Source: an uncultured Eubacteriaceae bacterium
GTDB taxonomy: Bacteria > Bacillota > Clostridia > Peptostreptococcales > Anaerovoracaceae
Reading direction: 5' to 3'
DNA length: 42,302 bases
NCBI GenBank assembly: GCA_903789635.1
Contig: CAIFEY010000028.1
Coordinates: forward strand, 1-42,302
Shown here: positions 8,423 through 15,374 of the stretch, piece by piece
Position numbering within the stretch: the stretch's first letter is position 1
Layout: the number at the start of each line of letters is the position of its first letter
Position numbers and translations under genes: made by a program
The notes under the pieces: model-generated
Told to the model about the DNA's origin: nothing
Databases searched by the model: none
Seen by the model: the letters and a program-made list of their open reading frames with translations, nothing else

Positions 8423-8444
8423 AGGATGTATTATAGCACATCCT
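8423..8444 (-). promoter_or_regulatory. Inverted repeat spanning the topA -10 box
   Basis: AGGATGT (8423-8429) and ACATCCT (8438-8444) are perfect inverted arms around 8 bases that contain the -10 hexamer of the topA promoter. A dimeric repressor bound here would block the promoter. I know no named regulator with this exact site. Confidence 0.5.
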
Positions 8445-8457
8445 ACGAACAAGTCAA
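8430..8457 (-). promoter_or_regulatory. topA promoter
   Basis: TTGACT (8452-8457), 16-base spacer, then TATAAT (8430-8435) on the minus strand, with an extended -10 TGC. It is among the closest matches to sigma-A consensus in the window, 46 bp upstream of the chosen topA start. Confidence 0.75.
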
Positions 8458-9034
8458 ACATATCTGATAATTGCACCATATTCCGATATATTTTCCAATT
8501 CGTAATCCTGGGCTTTTTGTTCTCTTTTTTAACATATGGATGATCATATGTCAATAAAAATTTTTTAAACTTGGGTGATTTTCGTCAATCCTTCACTATA
8601 TTGAACGTTATTTTGTTCACGAGAATAATTTTACCATCTCGTATTTTCAGATTTCAATCCCCAAATAATTCCGAATGTTTTCCAGTTTCATCCATTTCAC
8701 AACACATAAACTATATACTGCCTACATTAAATATGTCATACCCAATATGTTGTTGTTACAACAGATTTTTATGGCAAAAATTTCCTGTAAAATTTTTAAA
8801 TTTCGTGTCTGATGGCATACCTGATATCCGCCTTCCGCGAAGCCGCGTAATTAGATGTTCACGGCAGGTCCTGGGCGGACGGCGCGGGCACTGCGGTTCG
8901 AGGCGGAGCGCAGCGTACATTGCGCTCCACTGCGGCACGCTGTTCACCATGAATGAGCACGCTGCGGTACTCGGTTCATCATCATTTATCAGCGCGGAGC
9001 ATTACTGCCCGCGGCAGAATTCGGTGCCCCGCGT
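8458..9034. other. Divergent intergenic region between topA and yraN
   Basis: The left ~350 bp are strongly AT-rich with no gene. It contains AATTTCCTGTAAAAT (8779-8793), which matches the CodY consensus AATTTTCWGAAAATT at 12 of 15 positions. A hairpin GGAGCGCA/TGCGCTCC spans 8905-8928. From about 8820 composition turns GC-rich. No small gene is supported. Confidence 0.5.
8779..8793. promoter_or_regulatory. Candidate CodY box
   Basis: Three mismatches from the 15-bp CodY consensus, in the AT-rich region shared by divergent topA and yraN. It lies about 330 bp from yraN and 395 bp from topA, so it is far from either start. AT-rich DNA produces such matches by chance, so confidence is low. Confidence 0.3.
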
Positions 9035-9071
9035 TGGAAAATGTTGAAAAATGTTGATGGTTTCCACGCGT
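9035..9071 (+). promoter_or_regulatory. Shared 37-bp upstream motif, copy A (yraN side)
   Basis: A block with the core GTTGAAAAATGTTG and the end TTCCACGCGT. It is 31/37 identical, without gaps, to 35513-35549 (minus strand) upstream of the Tad operon. It ends 36 bp before the yraN start. In this copy the outer parts form an inverted repeat (GCGTTGGAAA and TTTCCACGCG). A possible -10 element CATAAT follows at 9082-9087. The most likely role is a regulator-binding site or a promoter of a specific sigma factor. Confidence 0.6.
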
Positions 9072-9107
9072 CCGGCCGGCGCATAATGATGGCGGGAGGA
9101 CGGTGCG

Positions 9108-9575
9108 ATGCAGACGAAGAGACAGACAAGTGCCAATTCAGCCGGTCGTGTAAATGATGTCCGGACCGGGCAGAGTCCGGCCGGTACAGCGAAAGCCGGG
9201 CATGGATTCGCCGGGCCTGTGATAACCGGGCCGGCGAAGGCCGATAAGAAACTGATCGGCGATCTCGGCGAGCAGTTCGCAGCCGGTGTGCTGTTCTCGG
9301 AAGGCTGGCGGATCCTGGAGCGCAAGTTCCGGTGTCCGCTCGGCGAGATCGACATCATCGCCGAGGGAGAGGACGGGTGCCTGTGCTTCATCGAGGTGAA
9401 AACCAGGATGAGCAGCCGCATGGGTCTGCCCGCGGAAGCCGTCGACGCCAGAAAGCAGCGGCGGATCAGGCGCACCGCGCAGTGGTATCTGCACGATCGC
9501 AGATTGGACGGCAGGCCGGTTCGGTTCATGGTCTTCGCCCTTTCCGGCAGCGAGATTGACACTTCCTTTTCCTGA
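9108..9575 (+). CDS. yraN: YraN family (UPF0102) endonuclease-fold protein
   Basis: A 155-residue UPF0102 protein with the restriction-endonuclease-like fold. The domain begins near residue 42 (KKLIGDLGEQFAAGVL) and carries the predicted nuclease core GEIDIIAE...CLCFIEVKTR at about 78-100. The family is usually ~120 residues, so the first 40 residues (Ala/Gly/Ser/Thr-rich) are an extension. The start has GGGAGGA 7 bases upstream. YraN is often encoded beside yifB and dprA, and members are implicated in DNA processing during recombination, although the biochemical role is not settled. The 37-bp motif shared with the Tad operon lies just upstream. Confidence 0.85.
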   Translation: MQTKRQTSANSAGRVNDVRTGQSPAGTAKAGHGFAGPVITGPAKADKKLIGDLGEQFAAGVLFSEGWRILERKFRCPLGEIDIIAEGEDGCLCFIEVKTRMSSRMGLPAEAVDARKQRRIRRTAQWYLHDRRLDGRPVRFMVFALSGSEIDTSFS

Positions 9576-10148
9576 GTGGCCCGCGGCGGGTTCGCCGCTG
9601 CAGGATCTGCACAGCGGGCTGACTGCTTCTTTTCCTCCGGCAGCAGCCACGCGGAAACGACTGCCAATTTCGACTGTCCATTCATCGAGACAGGCAGCGC
9701 GGACCGCCCTCCCGCCATGAACAAAAAAACGAAACGCGGCTGCTGACACGCCGCGTATGAACACGTACGAAAACACATTCATCTTTCATCGCGATATTAT
9801 TCGCACAATGCAACAGTATATCTCATGAATTAAGAATAAGCAAATCTGCTATCAATACATTCACACAAAATCCATAATAATAGAAATGACAGATTAAAAA
9901 AGTGATATTAACGACGAAAATTGCGATCAAACGAATCGCCGGATACGAAGGTCCGTGAACGAATACGAACGGATTTGAATGGATTTGATGGTAGGGTAAA
10001 TTCCATCCATTGGAAATGGCGAAATAAGAATGACATACACAATTACCAAAAATAACAGAAAGGAGGTTCGCCCGGCACACAGGAAGCGGCTGCTTCAGCA
10101 GCGCAGGCAGCAGTCAAGGCTTCGGCAGTGCGGGCGGCAGGAATTGCG
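9576..10148. other. Intergenic region between yraN and yifB
   Basis: 573 bp with no convincing gene. The left third is GC-rich and the centre (9780-10050) is AT-rich. A very strong ribosome-binding sequence AGAAAGGAGG ends at 10066, but no start codon follows within 20 bases. The yifB frame is open back to 10056, which would add an Ala-rich segment if translation began there at a non-standard codon. No hairpin with a U-run was seen. Confidence 0.4.
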
Positions 10149-11669
10149 ATGCTTTCAAAGCTCAACACAGCTGTAGTACAGGGAATTCAGGGACAGGCGG
10201 TGACGCTCGAGACGGACATCGCCTTCGGACTGCCGTCGGTCACGATCGTCGGGCTGGCGGATAAATCGGTCCGCGAGGCGCGGGACAGGATCCGGCCGGC
10301 GCTGATCAACAGCGGGTACTCGTTCCCCGCGTACCGGATCACGATGAACATTTCTCCGGCGGACGTGACCAAGCACGGCAGCCACCTGGACCTTCCGATG
10401 GCGATCGGGATCCTGCTGTCCTGCGAGGAGCTGGAGCCTTCAGTATCAGCCAGGTTCGCGTTCTTCGGTGAGCTGTCCCTGGACGGCTCGCTCAAGCCGG
10501 TCACGGGGATCCTGCCGATGGTCCGCGCGGTCAGGCAGAAAGGGATCCGCCGAGTCATCGTGCCGATGGAGAACGCGCAGGAGGCCTCGCTCGTGGACGG
10601 CGTGGAGGTCTACGGGATCTCGTGCATCAGGAGGATCGTGGACTTTCTGCAGGGTGAACTTTGTCTGAAGCCGCTCACGCGCGACCTCAGCCGATACGAG
10701 GAGACACGGGAGGACGACGGGATGGACTTCCTGGACGTGCGCGGGCAGGAGGCGGCCAAGCGCGCGCTGACGGTCGCGGTCGCGGGCGGACACGGGATCC
10801 TGATGACCGGAAGTCCTGCAACCGGCAAGACGATGCTCGCCGAGAGAGTGCCGGGGATCCTGCCGCCGATGGACCTCGAGGAGAAGCTTGGGCTGACGGA
10901 GATCTACTCGATCTGCGGGATGCTGGATCGGCGCCGTCCGTTCATGCACTGCCGGCCTTTCCGGCGTCCGCATTCGAGTCTGAGCCGGGCGGGAATGATC
11001 GGCGGCGGGGCGGAGCCGAGGCCTGGGGAGGTGCCCTTTGCCGACCACGGCGTGCTGTTCCTGGACGAGATGCCGGAGTTCCCCACCGCAACTCTGGAGA
11101 GCCTCCGCCTCCCGCTGGAGGAGCGGACCGTGCGCCTGATCCGGCGCGGGAGGACATTCGAGTTCCCGGCAGACTTCCTGCTCATCGCGGCGGCGAACCC
11201 CTGCCCGTGCGGCTACTACGGCGACCCGGACCACGAGTGTAAATGCAGCGCCGCGGACATCCGCCGCTACCAGAAGCGCCTCTCGGGCCCGCTGCTCAGC
11301 CGCATCGACATGCAGATCCACCTTCCTTCCCTGACTTACGACCAGGTGATGGAGGAAGGCCGGCTGGATTCGAGGGCGATGCGAGAGATGGTTGCCCGCG
11401 CCAGGGATGCGCAGACAAAGCGGTTCCGGAGCACAGGCATCCGCCTGAACTGCCGGATGGACGGTAAGATGCTCCGAAAATGGGCGCGCCTGGACAGCGA
11501 CTCTGAGCTGATTTTAAGAGACGCCTACGAGAAGCTGAACATGGATCCGCGTATGCTGGACAAGACCGTCAAGGTCGCCCGGACGATCGCGGACATCGAT
11601 GGCAGCGGGAAGATCCGCATGGACCACCTGACCGAGGCCCTCGCCTACCGCAGGAAGGAATCGATCTAG
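10149..11669 (+). CDS. comM: YifB/ComM family Mg-chelatase-like AAA+ helicase
   Basis: A 506-residue member of the YifB/ComM family. The N-terminal ChlI-type domain occupies about residues 1-125. The AAA+ domain has Walker A GSPATGKTM near residue 220 and Walker B VLFLDEMPEF near 302. A zinc-ribbon-like insert CPCGYYGDPDHECKC lies near 350, and the C-terminal Mg-chelatase helical domain follows. ComM proteins are hexameric helicases that promote branch migration when incoming DNA is integrated during transformation, and they also occur in species not known to be competent. The ATG at 10149 has AGGA 6 bases upstream and is preferred to a GTG seven codons earlier. The gene sits between yraN and dprA on the same strand. 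Confidence 0.92.
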   Translation: MLSKLNTAVVQGIQGQAVTLETDIAFGLPSVTIVGLADKSVREARDRIRPALINSGYSFPAYRITMNISPADVTKHGSHLDLPMAIGILLSCEELEPSVSARFAFFGELSLDGSLKPVTGILPMVRAVRQKGIRRVIVPMENAQEASLVDGVEVYGISCIRRIVDFLQGELCLKPLTRDLSRYEETREDDGMDFLDVRGQEAAKRALTVAVAGGHGILMTGSPATGKTMLAERVPGILPPMDLEEKLGLTEIYSICGMLDRRRPFMHCRPFRRPHSSLSRAGMIGGGAEPRPGEVPFADHGVLFLDEMPEFPTATLESLRLPLEERTVRLIRRGRTFEFPADFLLIAAANPCPCGYYGDPDHECKCSAADIRRYQKRLSGPLLSRIDMQIHLPSLTYDQVMEEGRLDSRAMREMVARARDAQTKRFRSTGIRLNCRMDGKMLRKWARLDSDSELILRDAYEKLNMDPRMLDKTVKVARTIADIDGSGKIRMDHLTEALAYRRKESI

Positions 11670-11785
11670 CGCCGCCGAAACGACACGGAATGACTCGCAG
11701 CTGCACGAGAAGATCGTGGAAACGCTGCCCACGGAAACGAACGCGACGAGCAGCTGCCTATGCAGCCTCGTACAGCCCATACATA

Positions 11786-11820
11786 AGATGAGCCATATGC
11801 CATATATAGATGAGCCATAT
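11786..11820 (+). repeat. 13-bp direct repeat upstream of dprA
   Basis: AGATGAGCCATAT occurs at 11786-11798 and again at 11808-11820, 22 bp apart (two helical turns). Spacing by whole turns is what a cooperative regulator would need. It lies about 120 bp before the dprA start, in an otherwise featureless 270-bp gap. Confidence 0.5.
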
Positions 11821-11940
11821 ATAAATGATAGGATAATTGCAACAGAAACGGAATAATCCCGGAGAACGGCATGAATGGAACGTTTTCCTGGATTTTATTC
11901 CGCATGCATAAAAATAACTATAGAAAATCAGGAGAATACT

Positions 11941-12810
11941 GTGATTAAAGAATATAAAAAAGGAGAGGCGGGGTACCCGGAGCAGTTCCTGGACCCCGCG
12001 TTATCAGACCCGCCGGATAAGGTCTACCTGGAGGGAAACCTCGATCTGCTGAACACGCCGATCCTCGCGGTCGTCGGGAGCCGCAAGTGCAGCCCCTACG
12101 GCGGAGCGATCAGCCGTGAAATCGGCGAGCAGGCGGCGAACGCCGGGATCACGGTCGTCAGCGGGCTCGCGGCAGGGATCGACTCCAGCGCGCAGCGCGC
12201 CTGCCTCCACCACGGCGGGAACGTCATCGCCGTGCTCGGGAACGGGCTGGACCTCTGCTACCCCGCGGAGAACCGCCGCCTGATGGAAGAGATCCGGGAA
12301 CAGGGGCTGCTCATCTCGGAGTACCCGCCCGCTTTCCCCGCCAGGAAGTGGACGTTTCCGGCCAGAAATCGGCTGATCACCGCCCTTTCCAGCGTCGTGA
12401 CCATCGTCGAGGCCTCGTTCCACAGCGGTGCCCTGAAGACCGCCGAGTTCGCGATCGACCAGGGCCGGACGCTGCTGGTCGTCCCAGGCAACATCACGAG
12501 CCGCTGCAGCGTTGGCACGAACCGGCTGCTGCCGTACATCGGCGGCGGCGACGTCTACCCGGTCTGCTCGGTCAGCGACATCTTTCAGTTCTTCGACCGC
12601 CGGCCGACCCAGAAGAACCGCGCAAAGCTCGGCGGCGACGAGAAGAAGATCCTCGACGCCGTCACGGCGTCCGGCGAGATTATGGTGGAGCGAATCAGCG
12701 CGGTCACCGGCTTCTCCCCGCAGTACGTGAACAGTCTCGTGACGATCCTGGAGATGAAGGGATTCGTGAATACCGGAATGGGCAGGGTTTTCGCGGCTGA
12801 AACCGAATAA
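11941..12810 (+). CDS. dprA: DNA-processing protein DprA
   Basis: DprA/Smf, which loads RecA on incoming single-stranded DNA during transformation. From the GTG at 11941 (AGGAGA 6 bases upstream) it has 289 residues. The frame is open back to an ATG at 11875, but that start lacks a ribosome-binding site. The Rossmann-like DprA domain starts near residue 40 (VVGSRKCSPYG) and includes GLAAGIDSSAQRACL, AVLGNGLDLCYPAENRRL, ISEYPP and VVPGNI. A C-terminal winged-helix (DML1-like) domain follows at about 225-285. The N-terminal SAM-like domain found in many DprA proteins is essentially absent. In many Firmicutes dprA lies just before topA in the same direction; here it is separated and divergent. 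Confidence 0.93.
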   Translation: MIKEYKKGEAGYPEQFLDPALSDPPDKVYLEGNLDLLNTPILAVVGSRKCSPYGGAISREIGEQAANAGITVVSGLAAGIDSSAQRACLHHGGNVIAVLGNGLDLCYPAENRRLMEEIREQGLLISEYPPAFPARKWTFPARNRLITALSSVVTIVEASFHSGALKTAEFAIDQGRTLLVVPGNITSRCSVGTNRLLPYIGGGDVYPVCSVSDIFQFFDRRPTQKNRAKLGGDEKKILDAVTASGEIMVERISAVTGFSPQYVNSLVTILEMKGFVNTGMGRVFAAETE

Positions 12811-12828
12811 GAACTGCCGGGGCGTGAA

Positions 12829-13689
12829 TCAGAGCACGTAGTTCTCGAATGCCTTTGCCACGCCGTCTTCCGCGTTGCTCGCGGTCACGACGTCGGCGAT
12901 CTGCTTGATCTCGTCGCAGCCGTTTTCCATCGCGACGCCGAGACCGGCGAGCTCGAGCATCCTGGCGTCGTTCATGCTGTCGCCGCAGGCCATCAGCTCT
13001 TCCCTCTTCACGCCGAGCATGTCCATCAGGAACTGGAGCGCGGAGGCCTTGCTCGTGCCGCGGCCGCCGATTTCCATGTTGTACCAGACGGACGAGGTCA
13101 GCGTGACGTCGCCGCGGCGACCCAGGAAGTCGAACATCTCCTCCCTCTGCTTCATGTCGGAGAAGTTCAGGCTGATGTTTTCGATCTCGCCGTGGTGCTC
13201 CTTCATGTAGGCGAGGATGTCGTCCTTAGGGGTCCTGGTGCTGAGCACGTACTTTCTCGAGACTTCCGAGCGGTAGTCGACTCTGCCCGCCTCGAGCTCC
13301 CGGTAGGCGTCCAGGTTCATGTACGCGCCGCCCAGGGTGAAGACCTCGACGTCGAACTTCTGCCCCTTCAGAAAGTCCGCGAGGTCGTCGACAGCCGCGG
13401 GCTCCAGCAGGCTCTTCCTCAAGATTTTTCGGTCGGAGAGCCTGGTCACGATGGCGCCGTTGGAGTTGATCATATACTCGAGTCCGTCCATGTTTTTCAG
13501 TTCTTCCGGGGCGGCGGAGAACACCCTGCCCGTGGTCACGACGACGTGGACGCCCTGGCGGCTCGCCTGCTGCAGCGCGCTCCTGGTCGCCTGCGAGAGC
13601 GACTTGTCCGGTCTCAGCGTCGTGCCGTCCAGGTCCAGGGCCGCCATCTTGATTTTATGCGTGTGATAATAACGTTCCTGCTCGTTCAT
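12829..13689 (-). CDS. Cof-type HAD-IIB phosphatase
   Basis: A 286-residue haloacid dehalogenase-superfamily phosphatase of the Cof/subclass IIB type, usual length. Motif I is ALDLDGTTL (Asp19 and Asp21), motif II is VVTTGR, the motif III lysine lies near GTSKASAL, and motif IV is GDSMNDARML near residue 240. The IIB cap sits between motifs II and III. Such enzymes dephosphorylate sugar phosphates, FMN or pyridoxal phosphate. The nearby riboflavin genes do not identify the substrate, since they lie 22 kb away. It is convergent with dprA; the stops are only 18 bp apart and no terminator fits between them. Confidence 0.9.
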   Translation of the reverse strand: MNEQERYYHTHKIKMAALDLDGTTLRPDKSLSQATRSALQQASRQGVHVVVTTGRVFSAAPEELKNMDGLEYMINSNGAIVTRLSDRKILRKSLLEPAAVDDLADFLKGQKFDVEVFTLGGAYMNLDAYRELEAGRVDYRSEVSRKYVLSTRTPKDDILAYMKEHHGEIENISLNFSDMKQREEMFDFLGRRGDVTLTSSVWYNMEIGGRGTSKASALQFLMDMLGVKREELMACGDSMNDARMLELAGLGVAMENGCDEIKQIADVVTASNAEDGVAKAFENYVL

Positions 13690-14110
13690 TTTTCGTGTCC
13701 TTATTTCTTATTTCATTATCCTATAATATTGTGATGTATTTATTTATGTTTGGCATACGTCCGGTCGACTGCGCCGGCAGCCGCTGCGTCAGCGGGGACT
13801 GCCGGGAAAACGCTGCGCGTCTCTGCCTCCTATGGTACGCCGGACGCGCCGGCGGTGCAAGCCGAAAGGGGCAGGAATTGCAGCAGCGGGACTGCGATTT
13901 CCAGGCCGCGGTCGTAATTTCAGTACATTGAAAAGAGGCTGTGTTTTTTCACAGCCCCTGGAATGACGTTATTCTCTCTTATATATACGCTTAGAATTCA
14001 GGTATGCCGAGGCGGCCGCCTGTGCGGCAGGTGCGGCTGTTTCGCTGGGCGGGTGTATTTTGCCCGGTAAACGGCTTGCGGTGCGCGAGTGCCACGCGGG
14101 ACCGGAACAG
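13690..14110. other. Intergenic region between HAD gene and metallo-hydrolase
   Basis: 421 bp. The main feature is the terminator-containing repeat at 13899-13962. The flanking GC-rich stretches (13750-13890 and 13990-14100) have no supported gene. Confidence 0.5.
13899..13962 (-). repeat. Terminator-containing repeat, copy 1
   Basis: The minus strand has GGCTGTG, a six-A loop and CACAGCC, then TCTTTT, forming an intrinsic terminator for the metallo-hydrolase gene (14111-14725). The sequence after the terminator (CAATGTACTGAAATTACGAC and on to GCGGCCTGGAA) is also conserved in the copy at 41834-41898, although it would not be transcribed if termination works. The unit is bounded by TTCCAGG and CCTGGAA, a 7-bp terminal inverted repeat in this copy. 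Confidence 0.7.
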
Positions 14111-14725
14111 CTATCTGCTGTGACCGGAGAGCAGCGCCAGGAACTCGCCGTTGTACTGGCGGACGTCCTTCATCGTGCAGTCGCCCTCGTGGCCCGGGTA
14201 GATGTGGACGTCGTCTGCGAGTCTTTTGTCCAGCAGGCGCACGGAGCGGATCATGTCCGCCTCGCGGCCGCCCGGGAGGTCCGTCCGGCCTAAGTCCGTG
14301 TCGAACAGCGTGTCGCCGGTGAAGCAGACCCTGCTCTTTCTGGAATAGAAGCAGACCGAGCCCTTGGTGTGACCGGGCGTGTGCAGGACGAGCAGAAATT
14401 CCTCGTCGTCGCCGTCGCTGATGGAGATCACGTCCTCCTCCTCGAACAGCTGGTCGATCGGGAGCATACAGCCCAGCATGTCCTCCTTATGCATTGCCGC
14501 CGGGCACTCGTACTCCTGCATCAGGGGCAGCGCCGCGCCGATGTGGTCGTCGTGCCTGTGGGTCAGCAGAATCTCCCTGAGATGCAGGTCGTGCTCGAGC
14601 ATGAAGTCCTCGTATAGTTTTGGCTGATAACCCGGATCGATAATCCAACATTTTCCGTGGTCATGCTGATAGATGAGGTACCCGTTCTCGAGGATCGGAC
14701 CGCATTGAAAACGCTTGATTTTCAT
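14111..14725 (-). CDS. Glyoxalase II-like metallo-beta-lactamase-fold hydrolase
   Basis: A 204-residue MBL-fold hydrolase. The zinc-binding signature THRHDDHIG (HxHxDH) is at about residues 55-63. HTPGHTKGSVCFY follows at about 115-127, the bridging Asp lies in GDTLFDTDLGRTDLPGG, and the last His in IYPGHEG near 180. This pattern fits the YcbL/glyoxalase II-like group that hydrolyses thioesters such as lactoylglutathione analogues. It lacks the long C-terminal domain of classical glyoxalase II, so the true substrate is unknown. It is a single gene with its own terminator repeat downstream. Confidence 0.88.
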   Translation of the reverse strand: MKIKRFQCGPILENGYLIYQHDHGKCWIIDPGYQPKLYEDFMLEHDLHLREILLTHRHDDHIGAALPLMQEYECPAAMHKEDMLGCMLPIDQLFEEEDVISISDGDDEEFLLVLHTPGHTKGSVCFYSRKSRVCFTGDTLFDTDLGRTDLPGGREADMIRSVRLLDKRLADDVHIYPGHEGDCTMKDVRQYNGEFLALLSGHSR

Positions 14726-15374
14726 CTTCTTACTCTCTCCTCCTGCCGCAGAATATTTCCCGCGGCCTCCATTATTCGAAACTATTGTCGCTTTTGTCTC
14801 TATAATTTCTTTCTATTATTGTACTTCCGAATGAAATTATTCCCTATTTGTTATTAGTATATCCCATATTTTCTTTCAAGGAAATTGTTTTCCGGTACGT
14901 TTTTCCGCACTTTATTCCGGGAATCCGGGGTTCAGCACCCGAGCTGCCGCCAAACACGTTGAAATTTCAACAGTTAAACGTGATTTCTTTCGATTGGCGC
15001 GAAATTGCCTTGCATGCAAGATTTCCTTGCAAAAACACACCTTCTGACTTAGAATGTTGATATTTAGGAAACGCTGTTTTTTGCATGCGCTTAAACGGAT
15101 TCGGGCTGTCCGGGAACTGGTATTTACACCGGTGAACGGCAGGTCGGAATGGCGCCTGCGGAGAGTCGCTTTCCTGCTTCTTTCTTTTTGGCGTTTTTTG
15201 ACAAAACCAAGTCAATACAAAGCCGATTGGATAGAAAAAAACAATTTCACCTATTATTCGAAAACATGCGGATGCGCGGCCGGCCGGAAACGGAAGGCGT
15301 GCAGGCATGAAATACACGAACCAGCCGCAGGGGCAACATCACAGCCGCCCCTGCCTCGATAAGGAGCATACAGA
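14726..15374. other. Intergenic region between metallo-hydrolase and trkA
   Basis: 649 bp without a supported gene. A 116-codon minus-strand frame (14967-15317) lacks any domain or clear ribosome-binding site and is Phe/Lys/Arg-rich like translated non-coding DNA. Two small palindromes (TTGAAATTTCAA near 14960 and TTGCATGCAA near 15010) and a TTGACA at 15198-15203 are visible, but no matching -10 box. It could hold the trkA leader; I see no recognisable c-di-AMP riboswitch. Confidence 0.45.
15327..15354 (+). promoter_or_regulatory. Hairpin just before the trkA ribosome-binding site
   Basis: GCAGGGGC (15327-15334) and GCCCCTGC (15347-15354) form a perfect 8-bp stem that ends 6 bases before the AAGGAG ribosome-binding site. 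It is not followed by U residues. It may shield the region upstream of the start or mark the 3' end of a leader. Confidence 0.45.

Noticed and set aside
9002-9782. Long minus-strand frames (214 and 258 codons) opposite yraN
   Set aside because: They mirror the yraN coding strand, and yraN has the recognised nuclease motifs and a good ribosome-binding site.
10057-10066. Strong ribosome-binding sequence as the start of a leader peptide before yifB
   Set aside because: No ATG, GTG or TTG at a usable distance follows it. The real yifB start at 10149 has its own site.
14967-15317. A 116-codon minus-strand frame upstream of trkA
   Set aside because: No ribosome-binding site, unusual amino-acid mix and no domain; it also occupies the expected trkA leader.
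15200-15374. A c-di-AMP (ydaO) riboswitch before trkA
   Set aside because: Expected by context for K+ genes, but I could not find the conserved core; only a plain 8-bp hairpin is present.
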